Assembly (NCBI RefSeq): GCF_963678635.1 | Contig: NC_087067.1 | Coordinates: 45,644,515-45,704,514, forward strand | Source: Symsagittifera roscoffensis | Lineage: Eukaryota > Xenacoelomorpha > Acoela > Convolutidae | Direction: 5' to 3' | Length of the DNA stretch: 60,000 nucleotides | Part shown: positions 22,690 through 34,458 of the stretch, piece after piece | Numbering within the stretch: position 1 is the stretch's first letter | How the letters are laid out: each line of letters begins with the position of its first letter | Program-made: the position numbers and the translations under genes | The notes under the pieces: generated by a model | The model's database searches: none | What the model saw: the letters and a program-made list of their open reading frames with translations, nothing else | Told to the model about the DNA's origin: nothing

Positions 22690-23680
22690 TATGAACTGTA
22701 TAGACTATAATATGAAACTTTTATGCCCAACTTTTGTTTTCAATCCAAGCTCTTGGACACATTTTTTTTCAAATTCCAACTATTTTTTCTAACACTGAGA
22801 TTATAAACAACTGTTTTGTTTTCATTTAAAAAAAGTTTTGGTTTAAAATAAGTTGTTTTTTTGCTTGAGAAAAGTACGACCTATTCAATGTGAATCATTT
22901 TCTGTGAGTCTATGAACTAGGCAATTCGAAATGTTTCGACATAATTATTTCGAGTATTCCTTGCATTGATTGTTTAGTTGATTAGATTAATTTGTTCATG
23001 CTTCAATAGTGGGTTGGCTTATTCGATCCGGGTCCCTTTCAATAATGCCCTTACTTCAGTTAGTGTGCATAATTCGATCTACAAATTTTACCAAATAAAA
23101 AGATCTTGACGTCAATTCTAATCTGTTATTTTCTACTTCTAATCTGTAGTTTTTAAATCTTCGCGTTAACATAGAGAAATTTTCATCATTATTGAGACAA
23201 TACTTGAAAAGATTATTTTGCTTCTAATTTATGATTACATTCTCTCACTAAAATCTAATTAACTTATAAAGCCCGCAAGTTCGAATTAATGCAAAAGAGG
23301 GGAGGAGATTCGTTACTAGGTTTTATTCTCATATGCTTAACCGTTGACTTATGCCTTTAGAGGGGGATATTCGTTACTAGGTACTCGAGGTGAGGAGGAT
23401 ATAGTTACAGACATCCCTTATGTTTTTAAAAGGTTTTAATTTGGGGAAATTGTTCCCCCAAAAGCCAATCGTGATTTAGATACCTATTTATGCAAAACAA
23501 GGTGAAATATCTAGCACTCAATTAGTAGACAGTTTATTCACCAGTTATTACTAGTTATTTGGTTAGACTGATTTTCATTCGATTTAAGGGTAAGCAAAGG
23601 GCCAGTACAACAGTGCCGAAGTACAACAGTGCCAAAAACTTATTACTGTTCAACAGTGCCGAATGTTATTCAGAATACTC
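22690..23680. other. No gene; small shared repeat
   Basis: The stretch 23290-23420 (CATATGCTTAACCGTTGAC, GGGGGATATTCGTTACTAGG) is related to 49255-49420, so it is an interspersed repeat of unknown class. A GTACAACAGTGCCGAA duplication lies near 23605-23655. Nothing else is supported. Confidence 0.5.
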
Positions 23681-23689
23681 TTTTTACTC

Positions 23690-24443
23690 GGGGACCGGCC
23701 TATTGTCTATTAGCATATTGTCATGAGGACTGTTAGCATGCCCTAACAAAGTAGTTGAGTCGATTAAGCGTTCAAGATTTGATTATTGAAGAAACTTTTT
23801 TTCTGAACAATTCTCAAGCATTTATCTCGGTTTTGTCTCGAAACAAAGCAGTAGTCACAAAAAAGCAAATAGTTCACAAACGAATTGAAAACTTGTAAAA
23901 TATCATCAAGTTTTTGCCGTGTTGAACGCATTTTTAGTTTCGGCACTGGAGTTTGTACTCGTTGAAAGCACCTGCAAACAAATAGTTAAGCAATTGATTG
24001 CCCTAATTTTTTTTGCTGCTGGATATTCAATTTCCCGACAAAAGCTTCTTATTTGTATGGTGCTAGGCATTTTAGCAGACCGGTTTTTTAGCAGATCAAT
24101 CTTTCAGCGGACTCAGAACAATTAGCAAGCCAAAACGCTAACTTTAAACGCGGCATTGGCGATTAGCGACCGCTTGATCCGCTGGGCTTCCATTCGGCAC
24201 GAGTGTTTTTGTGCACATGAATTTTGTTTTGCTGCTATTTTAGACTTGTGATTTTGAAGTTAAAAAGTGTTTTTTTTTAACAATTCGTGAGATAACTGTC
24301 TTAATTAGGGAAGCTTGGCCCAAGACTGAGCGCCTTTTTGAGTCTGCCAATCAATCATGTATCAGTTGTTACAACGTTGGTCCGCTAAAAGACTCATTTT
24401 CCACATTGAATGCTAAAAAGATTGGTATGCTAAACGATCGGCC
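23690..24443. mobile_element. Possible second hAT-like element
   Basis: The left end CGGGGACCGGCCTATTGTC continues to TATTAGCATA. The right end, inverted, reads CAGGGGGCCGATCGTTTAGC then ATA. TTTAGCAGACC-like words repeat inside in both orientations. Flanks TTTTTACT and TTTTTATG agree at six of eight positions. The two short frames inside (60 and 68 codons) resemble nothing I know. Confidence 0.4.
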
Positions 24444-24449
24444 CCCTGT

Positions 24450-25564
24450 TTTTATGCTGTTTTTATGCCCTGTTTTTAGGTTTTGTCTATTATTCTTTTT
24501 ATTCTTGAGCAGACGATTTCAGTTAGTTAGAACATTAAAAATATGCTAATCCATGTTGGAAATTGCGGGTCTGCATGGCTATAACCCCCACTAAACCATG
24601 AAAATTGAAAACGAATCTCTGAACACAAATTCGAATAGGTATTACTAAAAAATGCAAGATAATATTATGGAACTTGTCAGAACGAAGCAGTTTACCTAAT
24701 TTATTCTCTCAGTGGCTTTTCTCACTGTTTTTGCGGTTTTCTCCGCAAAATTTTTTACAAATCATTGACCAAATGCGCTTTAGTTGCCATTTCAATAAAA
24801 ATTTTTGCAATTTTCAACTTGATTTAAAGCTCGTTATAATTTTTCTGCAATTCTCAGCTAAAACGATTCAATTTTTTAATAATAAAATTCGCTTTCATTT
24901 TTTACATTTGGAGGGTATAACCAAAAAAACCCATCATTTCCTATGTGAAACAGTTTGATTTTTCTATCTGGCCCTTTTTTGTGCTCAACAATGTCGAAAA
25001 AATTTTCAAAGTTGTTGAAAAAATAAAGAACAGATAATTCAAAACTTTTCATAAAAAATATTCAATTTTCAATTTTTAAATTCACATCGCCACTGAAAAA
25101 CTGCTTTTTTTCTCCAAACGGTCTCTTCTCATCATTTTAATGGTTGTTGGTATGTCTCCATTGTGACTATGAACCAATTTCAAATCAATTTTCGTTCATA
25201 GTTGATGTTTTTTTAGTTTTCGTGCTAAAACTAACAACTTCGACTGAAATTAACAATTTTTTGTAAATTTTTAATTATTGATTCAGATGTTCTATCACTC
25301 AAGTGTGTTACTTTTATTTACAAAGTGATTAATTATGAAATCAGAGCACTGAAAACGAATTCAAAATTTATGCTGCTGAAGTTCAAAGTTGTTTAGCACT
25401 TTGTGCTACCCCAAAAATTTAAATTGTCGAGCAAGTTTTTTTTTCTCATTTTTCTTGTTTTTTTTTCGCCTCGAAAATTTATAAGGTTACCGAAACGTGG
25501 CCGAAAAAATATTATCAAATCTTTAGTTCGTTCTTTTTACCTAAAAATTGTAGGCGGGCTAATA
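24450..25564. other. No gene seen
   Basis: AT-rich. The 94-codon frame at 24674-24958 is mostly Phe/Leu/Asn from T-runs and is not supported. Confidence 0.5.
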
Positions 25565-27341
25565 AAAAACAAGACTGCTCGTATCTAGTCAAGGCCATGA
25601 AAATTCCGATTGCCATTCAATTGGTCTCGAATAGTTTTGTGCTAAATTAAAATTTGGCAAAATTATGAATTTTAGACTGATAATCAACATATGAGGCAGG
25701 CATGGAAATGATAAAACCAGATAGTTGTCTCAGTTCAAATTGGAGCAACTTCGTAATGCGGGATAACTCGCCACGTGTAATGTATAAAACGAGCAATTTC
25801 AGCAGTCTTCCAAAGGCGCCCTTAGAAACATTTCTGAGTTTTAGGGTACCCTTTGGTTGTTGATGTCGTCAACTCCTCAAAGGAAAGGGGGCGTACGCCA
25901 CCCGCTTTTCCCTACCCCCTAAAATTGTCCCTGACTATATTTGTACTCACTGTGCGCAGATCAATTTTTTGAATCCGAACTTTCATTTTCCGAAAAAAAA
26001 ATTGATTTGATTTGATTTGATTTGAATTGATTGAAAATTTTTTCCATAGAGAATCACCTAAAAGCTGTTTTTTAGCTCATTCCCTTACCACTCCAGGTTT
26101 TTTGTGTTACGGGCTATAAAACAAAAACCCCAAATTGCTTAAGCCAGATGAAAAATTATGAAAGCAAAAACTAAATTTGATCTTCACACTCACCTTTGCG
26201 GTTAATTATTATTGATTTCTTGCATTCGGTTGGAAATAAATGGATGGCAACAATTCAAATTAAATACAGAAAAACCGATTTTGAATCAACCTCAAATAAA
26301 TGCAAATTTTGTTTCAACAAGATGCAAATTGCATTTGCGATTTAGCCAGAATATTCAAACATAATTGCGACGTACATTATAAATGCAAACAATTCAAAAA
26401 AAATGCGGAGACTAGAAGAGGTAAGAGGTCAAGTGGATTCAGGGAGAGAAGCCCCTAGCCCTTCAAGATTTTATCCCACTTGTTCTATTTTACCTCATCT
26501 ATTTTTAGACTAGCAGCTCTGAAGGTTCTCAGGCGCAAAATAGAAACTTTTTTTAGAACCAAGCGCGCGACAAAAGTTTCAATTTTAGGTAGAAACCGTC
26601 TAAAACAGCCCGAATATTGTTTTTGAGCATTCTTTTTTAAAAATTTTCCTGCATTTGTGTAAATCTTTGTCAGATTTGGATCTGTATACTTTTTTATTCT
26701 TTAGATAATGTAAAGAGTTTTCATCTCTACGTCAGTAAACTATTGAAGCGTGTAGTTGGAAAATGATCTGCTTCTGCACAATAAATTGAGCAGAGAGAAA
26801 GCTTTTTTCCCGGTTTAAAAATAATAGTTTTTTGTCTGAGCGTAAAATTGATGTTTTTTTCTTACAATGTCTTTAGCTTAATGGCCCGCTTAAGCTGAAT
26901 TATCAAAAAAAACAATCAAATTGACACACTCAACACAATTAGAGATTTAAAAATACTTTTTTCCCGAAAATGTCACTAATTGAATTTAAAAACTAATTCA
27001 AAATTATAAATCAGACCTTTTGAGAATTTGACCATGTGGGAGTTTTTTTTGTTACCGGGCAAAAAACCCTAGCTAAACCATAGCTCGTTCTCTTTGCACA
27101 ATGGAGTAACAAACCATTAAGGATGACACAAAGAAACATTTGGACACTACTCGTAGATCATCCAATGGCTGGTTGCGTAGACCATCCAATGACTCGTCCG
27201 CTTCTATATATATTTATATACTTAAATTCCTGAAAATAATTATAGTTAAACTGACAAGCTCAAACATAATTGATCTGCGAAAGTGCCTGGCTTAGTTCAC
27301 TTTTGAACAACTTTTGATCGACTTTTTTGGACTTTAATGCG
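25565..27341. repeat. Composite repeat copy 1 (unit about 1.7 kb)
   Basis: It starts with a decayed family A head (AAGACTGCTCGTATCTAGTC). Next is a block with GTTGTCTCAGTTCAAATTGG and CGGGATAACTCGCCACGTG, distantly like the family A middle. Then comes a (TTGAT)-type microsatellite near 26000 and about 1.3 kb of unique repeat ending TTTTTTGGACTTTAATGCG at 27341. The same order recurs at 31050-32815. The segment 26190-26520 is the best conserved between copies. Confidence 0.75.
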
Positions 27342-29040
27342 TTTTTTGAATCTGAACTTTCTTTTTCCGAAAAAAATTGATTTGATTTGATTTGATTCGA
27401 TTTGATTCAATTTGATTTGAATTGGTTGAAGTTTTTTTTCCATGGACAATCACCTAAAAGCAGTTTCTTTTTAGCTCATTCCATTACCTTTCTAGGTTTT
27501 TCTGTGTTACGGGGGTAGAGGCTATTAAATGCTGAGGGAGCCATAATACAAAATTTCCAAATTGCCTAAGCCAGAACAAAATTTATGCGAGCAAAATAAA
27601 ATGTAATCTTCTCACGACACGTCTTTGCAATTAATTTTTGCAAAGGTGACTTTGATGATTTGCATTGAGAGTGACCAAAATTGATTAGCAGTAGTTCAAT
27701 TTTATCTGTAAAAATTTTGTTTCAACAAGTTGCAAATTGTCTATGCAAATTAGCACAAAACATTCAAATATAAATGCGACGTACAATATGAAAGCAAAAC
27801 ATTCAAAATAAAAAATGCGGAAAAACAGAAGAGTTAATTGGATTTAGGGAGATAATTGACGCCCGCCTCTTCTTTTTCAACGATTTATCCCTTTTGTTCT
27901 ATTTTACGTCATCTATTCTTAGTTTAGTCTAACAGCACCGAAAGTTCTCGGGCACAATATGAAAAACAAACATAGAGTCGAGCGACTGCCCAAAAATATG
28001 AAGATTAGGTAGACATTGTCTTAAAAAACGTTAACTTTGTTTTGGGCCGTTTTTTCATCATTTAAGCTGCAGCCAATAAATTTTTGTCAGATTGGATCTC
28101 TACTGGAACCTGATCTAAACTACATTTTATGATTGGATAAATTAGATATTTTACCACTGTAAAGTATTTAATATTAACCAATCATGATCCATCTAACTAA
28201 CAACCCACTTATTTGTAAGTGCTGAAATTACTTGTAATTTCAGCACCAGAGAGATTTGAATTTAACTTAGAAATTAGCTGCCTCTCCAAGAGAACTTCAG
28301 CAGCCGCAATAAACCAGTATACCCTAGATCTATTTAGCCTAGCAGAGACTAGTTAAACAACCTGAGACTAGAATAGTATAAGAGTAAGATTAGGATCGGT
28401 ATTAGACTAAGAAGTTGCACGAATCTATCCGGCCGAAAATAAGATAGCGTGACGAGCAGACGGTGTACCCTATCCGAAATTACTCTATGAGTTAAGACCA
28501 TCGGTTATAACTCACTACAGTTTTTTTTCTGTATTTATTAAAAATGCGAAAATTTTTTTGGCTCTACGTCAGCAAGTTACTGAAGCGTTTAATTGGACAA
28601 ATGTAGCCTCCACACAATGCATTCAGTGGAGAGAAAACTTTATCTTGATTTTAAAACAATTATGGCTGCTTCCGAGAGTAACATTTATGCCCTTGTTTTT
28701 GTCGATAAATTCCATTTTATATGCCCGTTTTATTCAAACAACCAATAAAAATGATACATTTAAACCCAATAAGGTTATCGAAATATACTTTTTTCTCAAA
28801 AAGGTCATTAATTGGAATGACTGAAGGTTTTTAAAAATGATAAATCAGATCTTCTGGGAGCTTTTACACCTGAACTTCCGGGAGCTTTTTTGTTACTTAT
28901 AATTGGACAAAAACCTTAATTAACCTATAATTTCTTCTCTTTACTTTTAATGTCTCAGTCGGAGGTATGTTGAACAAAAAAAGATAAGCAACATTTCTAG
29001 ACTACAAGTTGATCATCCAATGACTTGAATCCGGTTAATT
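27342..29040. repeat. Composite repeat copy 2, carrying a solo LTR
   Basis: It abuts copy 1 directly, beginning TTTTTTGAATCTGAACTTTC and the TTGAT microsatellite. It is more diverged than copies 1 and 3. It is interrupted at 28104-28514 by an LTR. After the LTR the repeat goes on (CTCTACGTCAGCAAGTTACT), so the empty-site structure can be read from copies 1 and 3. The 88-codon frame at 28558-28824 lies in the repeat. Confidence 0.75.
28104..28514 (+). repeat. Solo LTR with 4-bp target duplication
   Basis: 411 bp, TGGAACCTGA to TATAACTCA, near-identical in layout to 5971-6380. CTAC flanks it on both sides (28100-28103 and 28515-28518). It sits inside a repeat whose uninterrupted copies at about 26690 and 32050 show the site without it. 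A 4-bp duplication is usual for Ty3/gypsy-type integration and also seen in some BEL elements. Confidence 0.9.
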
Positions 29041-31049
29041 TTTCTCAAGTAAAACAAAACGCTGTTTAGTTTCCTTTCCTGGCCCTGAAAGTAACATAAA
29101 AATGAAGCAAAAAATAGGTGGGAGATAGGATACATGCCTTTTTTTATTTACGTAGAGATAGTATATACACTCCTAGTGCGTAATTCAGTTTTTAATTCTA
29201 AGCGTTAGTTCGCTGAAAATCTATTTGATTCAATTTGGTTCAGTTGAAGTTATTTTGCATAAAGAATCAGCTCAAGTCAGCTAAGCATTTGAGTTGTTTC
29301 GGTCAAAGTTGTCCCAGAAAGGTCTCTCAAGCTATTTGTTCAAATTTGAGCCAGCAGCATATTACTTTATCACAAATTCGTATTTTATCGCTTTTATTTT
29401 TTCTTTTAATTTTTTTAATTTTTAGTTTTTTTATATAGTTTTGCTCAATTATCTGGTATAACGTCAGCAAAATATAGAAGCTTTTAAAAGGAGAAAGGAC
29501 CTGCTTTTGCACAGTAATTCAAGCGGATAGAAAGCTTTTTTCTTGTTAAAAAAATAATTGGTTTTTTTCCGAGCTGAAAATTGATTACATTGCCTAATTG
29601 CCCATGTTAGCTAAAATATCACTTAAACTGTTGAAACGGACACGCCCAAACCAACCCAATTTAGAAATTTTAAACTGAAAACTTTTACCTAACCGATTTT
29701 AATTGGGTTGAACAGTTTTAACAAAATTTAACTCAGAAAAACTCTGAAAGCAATTTATCGAATGAATGAAATAACAAGACTACTTGTATATCAGAACAAA
29801 GCCCTGATTGCAACAAAGACCTGTAAAAAAAGTTTTAAAACTTAAGTTTTTGATGAAGTAAAAATGTTGAACAGTTTGTTTGTTCTCCCCAACAGCCACT
29901 ATCAAACAGAGAAGGTTATATTTTGAGTTGTAAAGGGAACTATTGGACCAAGTGCCGGTCTCAAATCTTTTGGAACAACTTTGAGTGCTTATATTTCAAA
30001 TAAGGGAGTTTGTTTAAAACTATTGGTTGGATTACCGAAAATTAGAAAAAACTGCTCATATCATGAAGAAACCCTAAATAATCCGACTGTCTCTTAAGGT
30101 CTGTGGAGTAACGTTTGCTTATATTGATGAAGGTTTTAGAAACAAATTACAAAACTTAAAAACAAATTAACACACATTAAAAACAAACGGATATATTTTG
30201 CATATATTTAAATTTTAAATAGAACAAATAGCATGCATTAAGTCAAATTGGAATCGTTAAATTGTTGAATCGATTACATTTTTGCTTACTGCGTAATAGT
30301 TAGAAAGATATCCCAAGTTAATCGTCCCTAATTGGCCAAATTAGCAATAATTAATCCCAATAATTTTACAAAAAAGCTGGAGAAATTTTTTTATAATTTC
30401 TGAGCAACAACAATGTGAATATGAAAAATTCATCAAGAACTGTTAATTAAACGTTGAAATTTGTCAGGAGAAAACTACTCAAACACAATTATTCCGTCCT
30501 ATTTTTTAAAAATTGAAACAAGAAATTCTGAAAGAGAAAACCAACAAAAAATGTATTTTTCCTTAATTTCTTTAAAAATTGCAATAAAAAAATTGAAATT
30601 CAAATTTTCTAAAATTTAATCTAAAACGATTCACTATTTCACTCTGGAAGTGCTGTATTGTCTCGAACCTTCATGATTTTTGCAAGAAAAAATAATAAAT
30701 TATTACTGTATTGAATTTTTATATCATTGAAGAAGCATAATTGAAAATATGTACATAAGCTGGTACTAATTTTTACCAATTAAAACCGGATGATGCACAG
30801 TAGCAGAGAATATTTTGAAGTTCGAAAAAAAGTAGTTAGCTGAATGAGCAAGACATTTGAACTAAGAGTTCAAATACAAATAGAAACGATCCCATCATTT
30901 TTGGTTATGATATGCTTGTCAATTTTTCTGGAGGCGTGTCAATTTTTCTGGCAAAAAATTTTTTGATTTCTTGTTGGATTTCGAGCTTCTAGAAGCTTTT
31001 AAATTTGACCTTCTGGTAACTTTCCTTCTGTTACTGAAACATGACCGGA
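29041..31049. other. No gene; faint family A remnants
   Basis: Decayed family A pieces lie at about 29770-29830 (AAGACTACTTGTATATCAG) and 30050-30500 (AATCCGACTGTCTCTTAAGG to ATTATTCCGTCC). Frames at 29235-29438 and 30919-31146 lack motifs. Confidence 0.45.
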
Positions 31050-32815
31050 AAAAGTTCGTCCTCTTGGCCCAAAAATTGTAGTCAATATTTGAGGCACGCA
31101 TGGAAACGATAAGACCATATAGTTGTCTCAGTTCAGTTTGGAACAACTTCGTAGAGCGGGATAATTCGTCACGTGTTAATTATAAAACGAGCAGTTTAAG
31201 CAGTCTTCCAAACGTGCCCTTAGACACAATTTAGGGCTTTTGGGAGACCCTATGGTTTTTGATGTCGTCGAATCTGCAAGTGAGTGGGGGCGTAAGCCAC
31301 CCGCTTTTTTCCAATTTTTCGAATCCGAACTTTCTTTTTCCGAAAAAAAATTGATTTGATTTGAATTGACTGAAGTTTTTTTCCATAGACAATCACCTAA
31401 AAACTGTTTTTTTTGCTCATTTCTTTACCATTCTAGGTTTTTTTGTCTTACGGGGATAAAGGCTATTAAATGCTGATGGAGTTATAAAACAAAAATTCCA
31501 AATTCCAAATAGCCAGATGAATATTTATGCAAGCAAAAACTAAATTTGATCTACACACTCACCTTTGCGGTTAATTATTATTGATTTCTTGCATTCGGTT
31601 GGAAATAAATGGATAGCAGCAATTCAAACTAAATACAGAAAAACTGATTTTGAATCAACCTCAAATAAATGCAAATTTTGTTTCAACAAGATGCAAATTG
31701 TATCTGCGATTCAGCCAGAACATTCAAACATAATTGCGACGTACATTATAAATGCAAACAATTCAAAAAAATGCGGAGACTAGAAGAGGTAAGAGGTCAA
31801 GTGGATTCAGGGAGAGAAGCCCCTAGCCCTTCAAGATTTTATCCCACTTGTTCTATTTTACCTCATCTATTTTTAGACTAGCAGCTATGAAGGTTCTCAG
31901 GCGCAAAAAAAAAATTTTTTTTTAGAATTAAGCGCGCGACAAAAAACCAATTTTAGGTAGAAACCGTCAAATACAGCCCGAATATTGTTTTTGAGCATTC
32001 TTTTTTTAAAAGTTTTTCCTGCATTGTGTGAATCTTTGTCAGATTTGGATCTGTATATATTTTTTATACTTTAGATTATGTAAAGAGTTTTCATCTCTAC
32101 GTCAGCAAACTATTGAAGCGTGTAGTTGGAAAAAAGATCTGCTTCTGCACAATAAATCGAGTGGAGAGAAAGCTTTTTTCCCGGTTTAAAAATAATTGTT
32201 TTTTGTCTGAGCGTAAAATTGATGTTTTTTTCTTACAATGTCTTTAACTTAATGGCCCGTTTAAGCTGAATTATCGAAAAAAAAACATTCAAGTTGACAC
32301 ACTTAAAGACAATTAGAGGTTTAAAAATATTTTTTCCCGAAAACGTCACTAATTGAGTTTAAAAACTAATTCAAAATTATAAATCAGACCTTTTGAGAAT
32401 TTGACCATGTGGGAGTTTTTTTTGTTACCGGGCAAAAAACCCTAGCTAAACCACAGCTCGTTCTTTTTGCATAAAGGAGTAACAAACCATTACGAATGAC
32501 ACAAAGAAACATTTGGAGATCATCCAACGGCTGGTTGTGTAGATGGTCCAATGACTTGTCCGCTTCTATATCTATTTATATTCTTAAATTCCTGAATGTA
32601 ATTATATTTAAACTGACAAGCTAAAACATAATTACTTTTCAAAATCAGCTTTTGTTTGTTTTTTATATTAAACTGTTTGTTTTGTTCCCTTCAGCAATAA
32701 AAATCAAACAATGATTGTTTTATTTTGATTTTTCAGAAAAATAATTGATCTGCTAAAGTGCATGGCTTAGTTCACTTTTGAACAACTTTTGATCAAATTT
32801 TTTGGACTTTAATGC
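31050..32815. repeat. Composite repeat copy 3
   Basis: Same order as copy 1: CAGTTCAGTTTGGAACAACT block, CGTAAGCCACCCGC, the TTGAT microsatellite near 31350, then the long unique part ending TTTTTTGGACTTTAATGCG at about 32815. The 72-codon frame at 31565-31783 falls in the best conserved part, but the equivalent in copy 1 has a stop, so coding is not conserved. Confidence 0.75.
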
Positions 32816-34207
32816 GTGCATAATTTCGTTCAAGAACATAGCCAAATTGGCCACGTTAACCCAAAAATTTTAAAAAAGTGACTGGTAAAACATCTTATTT
32901 TATTTAAAATTTTTGAAACAATTGTTTTTTCATATTTGAAGTAAGAAAGTTGGTTAAGTTTTTGCTTGGCTCGCCAGTAAAATCTATAAAAGCTTCAATG
33001 TAAACAAAACAGCAAATGTCGGACTAAAGACGGAATAATTTATAGCAAAAAGAATTTGAGTTGCTCATTACTTCTTACCTGTGACTATTTTTTAAGTATA
33101 TATGTTTTGCTTGATATGAATCGAATTGCAAAAAAAATGATAGTAAAGTGTCTAGTAACGTATTTTTGACAGGAATGTCTTCCCTCATTTTCTTTTGGAA
33201 CAATTAATGATCTGATTAAATAGCCAAATAGCCATTCCTGCGGCAATAGCGCAAAAAAATGCGCTTTAAGTGCCGCAAATTAACCAAATTGACAGTTTTC
33301 AAATGCCATATTTTTCAAAAGATTGACTGAATTTCAAATGGTAGTAAAAAAATTGGTTAGTTAAAAAACGTAATACTGGTTTGGAGAAAAAAAATTTCAT
33401 CGAAAGTCGGAACGAAAATAGTTAGTCTTGAAAGTGATACCCGACGTAAATTATAGTAACAAAATCAAGTCCTAATCTGAGGTTGATCTATTCAAAGACC
33501 AAAAAATTTTCTTATTTCTAATTAACCTATAACTCGGATTCATTGCTTAAAATATCAGGGCCTCATTTTGTGTTCCGATTTTATTAAAGTGAGAATTATA
33601 TTTGCTTCTAATGTTTTTTTGAATTTAGTCCATTTTCAAAAAAGAAATCTCATCGATCTCTGGATCATCGGGGGTCTCAGCCGGGTTGGAGCATCACTAT
33701 TCAAACCTGACTCATTCATAGCTAAACTACTCGTTTTATGCTTATCTCGCACTAAAAATTGTTACAAACTGTTTTGAGGCAAGCTGTTTGGTCTTATTGA
33801 TATCAAACACGACGCAAATTTTATATCTTAAAATTGGATACTATCAGCCTTAGATTCATAGCTTGTCAATTTTTTCCTAACCAAAAACTGTTTGGCACCA
33901 GATAATGGGTACTTGGAACAATCAGGGCTTTGCCCTGATAGGAGCAGTTTTGTTGTGGTTTATCTGGCTGCAGATACACATGTTTTTTTCTTAATTTTGA
34001 ACAGTCATCTCACATTACTAGTGCAGAGACGAATCCTAACAATGTTAAACTACAAAATTCTTAATCATTTTGCTTGTTCTTTTTCTGATTTTCGTCTTTT
34101 TAAGTTTTGATTTTTGTTTCTGATTTTTCTCACAAATTAACGTGTGTCCCAAATTGGGCAAACTTTTAATCACAAAGTCCATAACTTTGCAAGACTTTAT
34201 CGCAATT
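32816..34207. other. No gene; family A head remnant
   Basis: A minus-strand head at 33905-33960 has the hairpin CAGGGCTTTGCCCTG at 33923-33937 and GATAGGAGCAGTTTTGTTG. Frames at 33568-33777 and 33892-34110 have no recognisable features. Confidence 0.5.
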
Positions 34208-34458
34208 GAAATCAAGCAAGATTTGAGCGCTTTGAGCGGTTTTTTAGACGATTGCGCTCAAAATCTTGCTTCAAAATGAGCGGTTTGAGCGGTTTTTGAA
34301 CGGTTTATCTAAAAAAAAAACGCGCAAGATTTGAACGGTTTTGAGCGGTTTTTCTTAGACGAACCGTTCAAAAACCGCTCAAACCGCTCAATTTGAAGCA
34401 AGATTTTGAGCGCAATTGTCTAAAAAACCGCTCAAATTGCTCAAATCTTTCTTCAAAT
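34208..34458. repeat. Foldback element built of TTGAGCGGTTT units
   Basis: Left arm 34208-34306 and right arm 34362-34458 are inverted matches over about 97 bp with few mismatches. The 55-bp loop repeats the same words (AAGATTTGAACGGTTTTGAG). The 9-mer GAGCGGTTT or its complement occurs many times. Outer ends read AAGATTTGAGC and GCTCAAATCTT. No coding content. Confidence 0.85.

Noticed and set aside
31565-31881. Small ORFs in composite repeat copy 3, considered as a conserved peptide
   Set aside because: The matching part of copy 1 has a stop and indels, so the frame is not kept.
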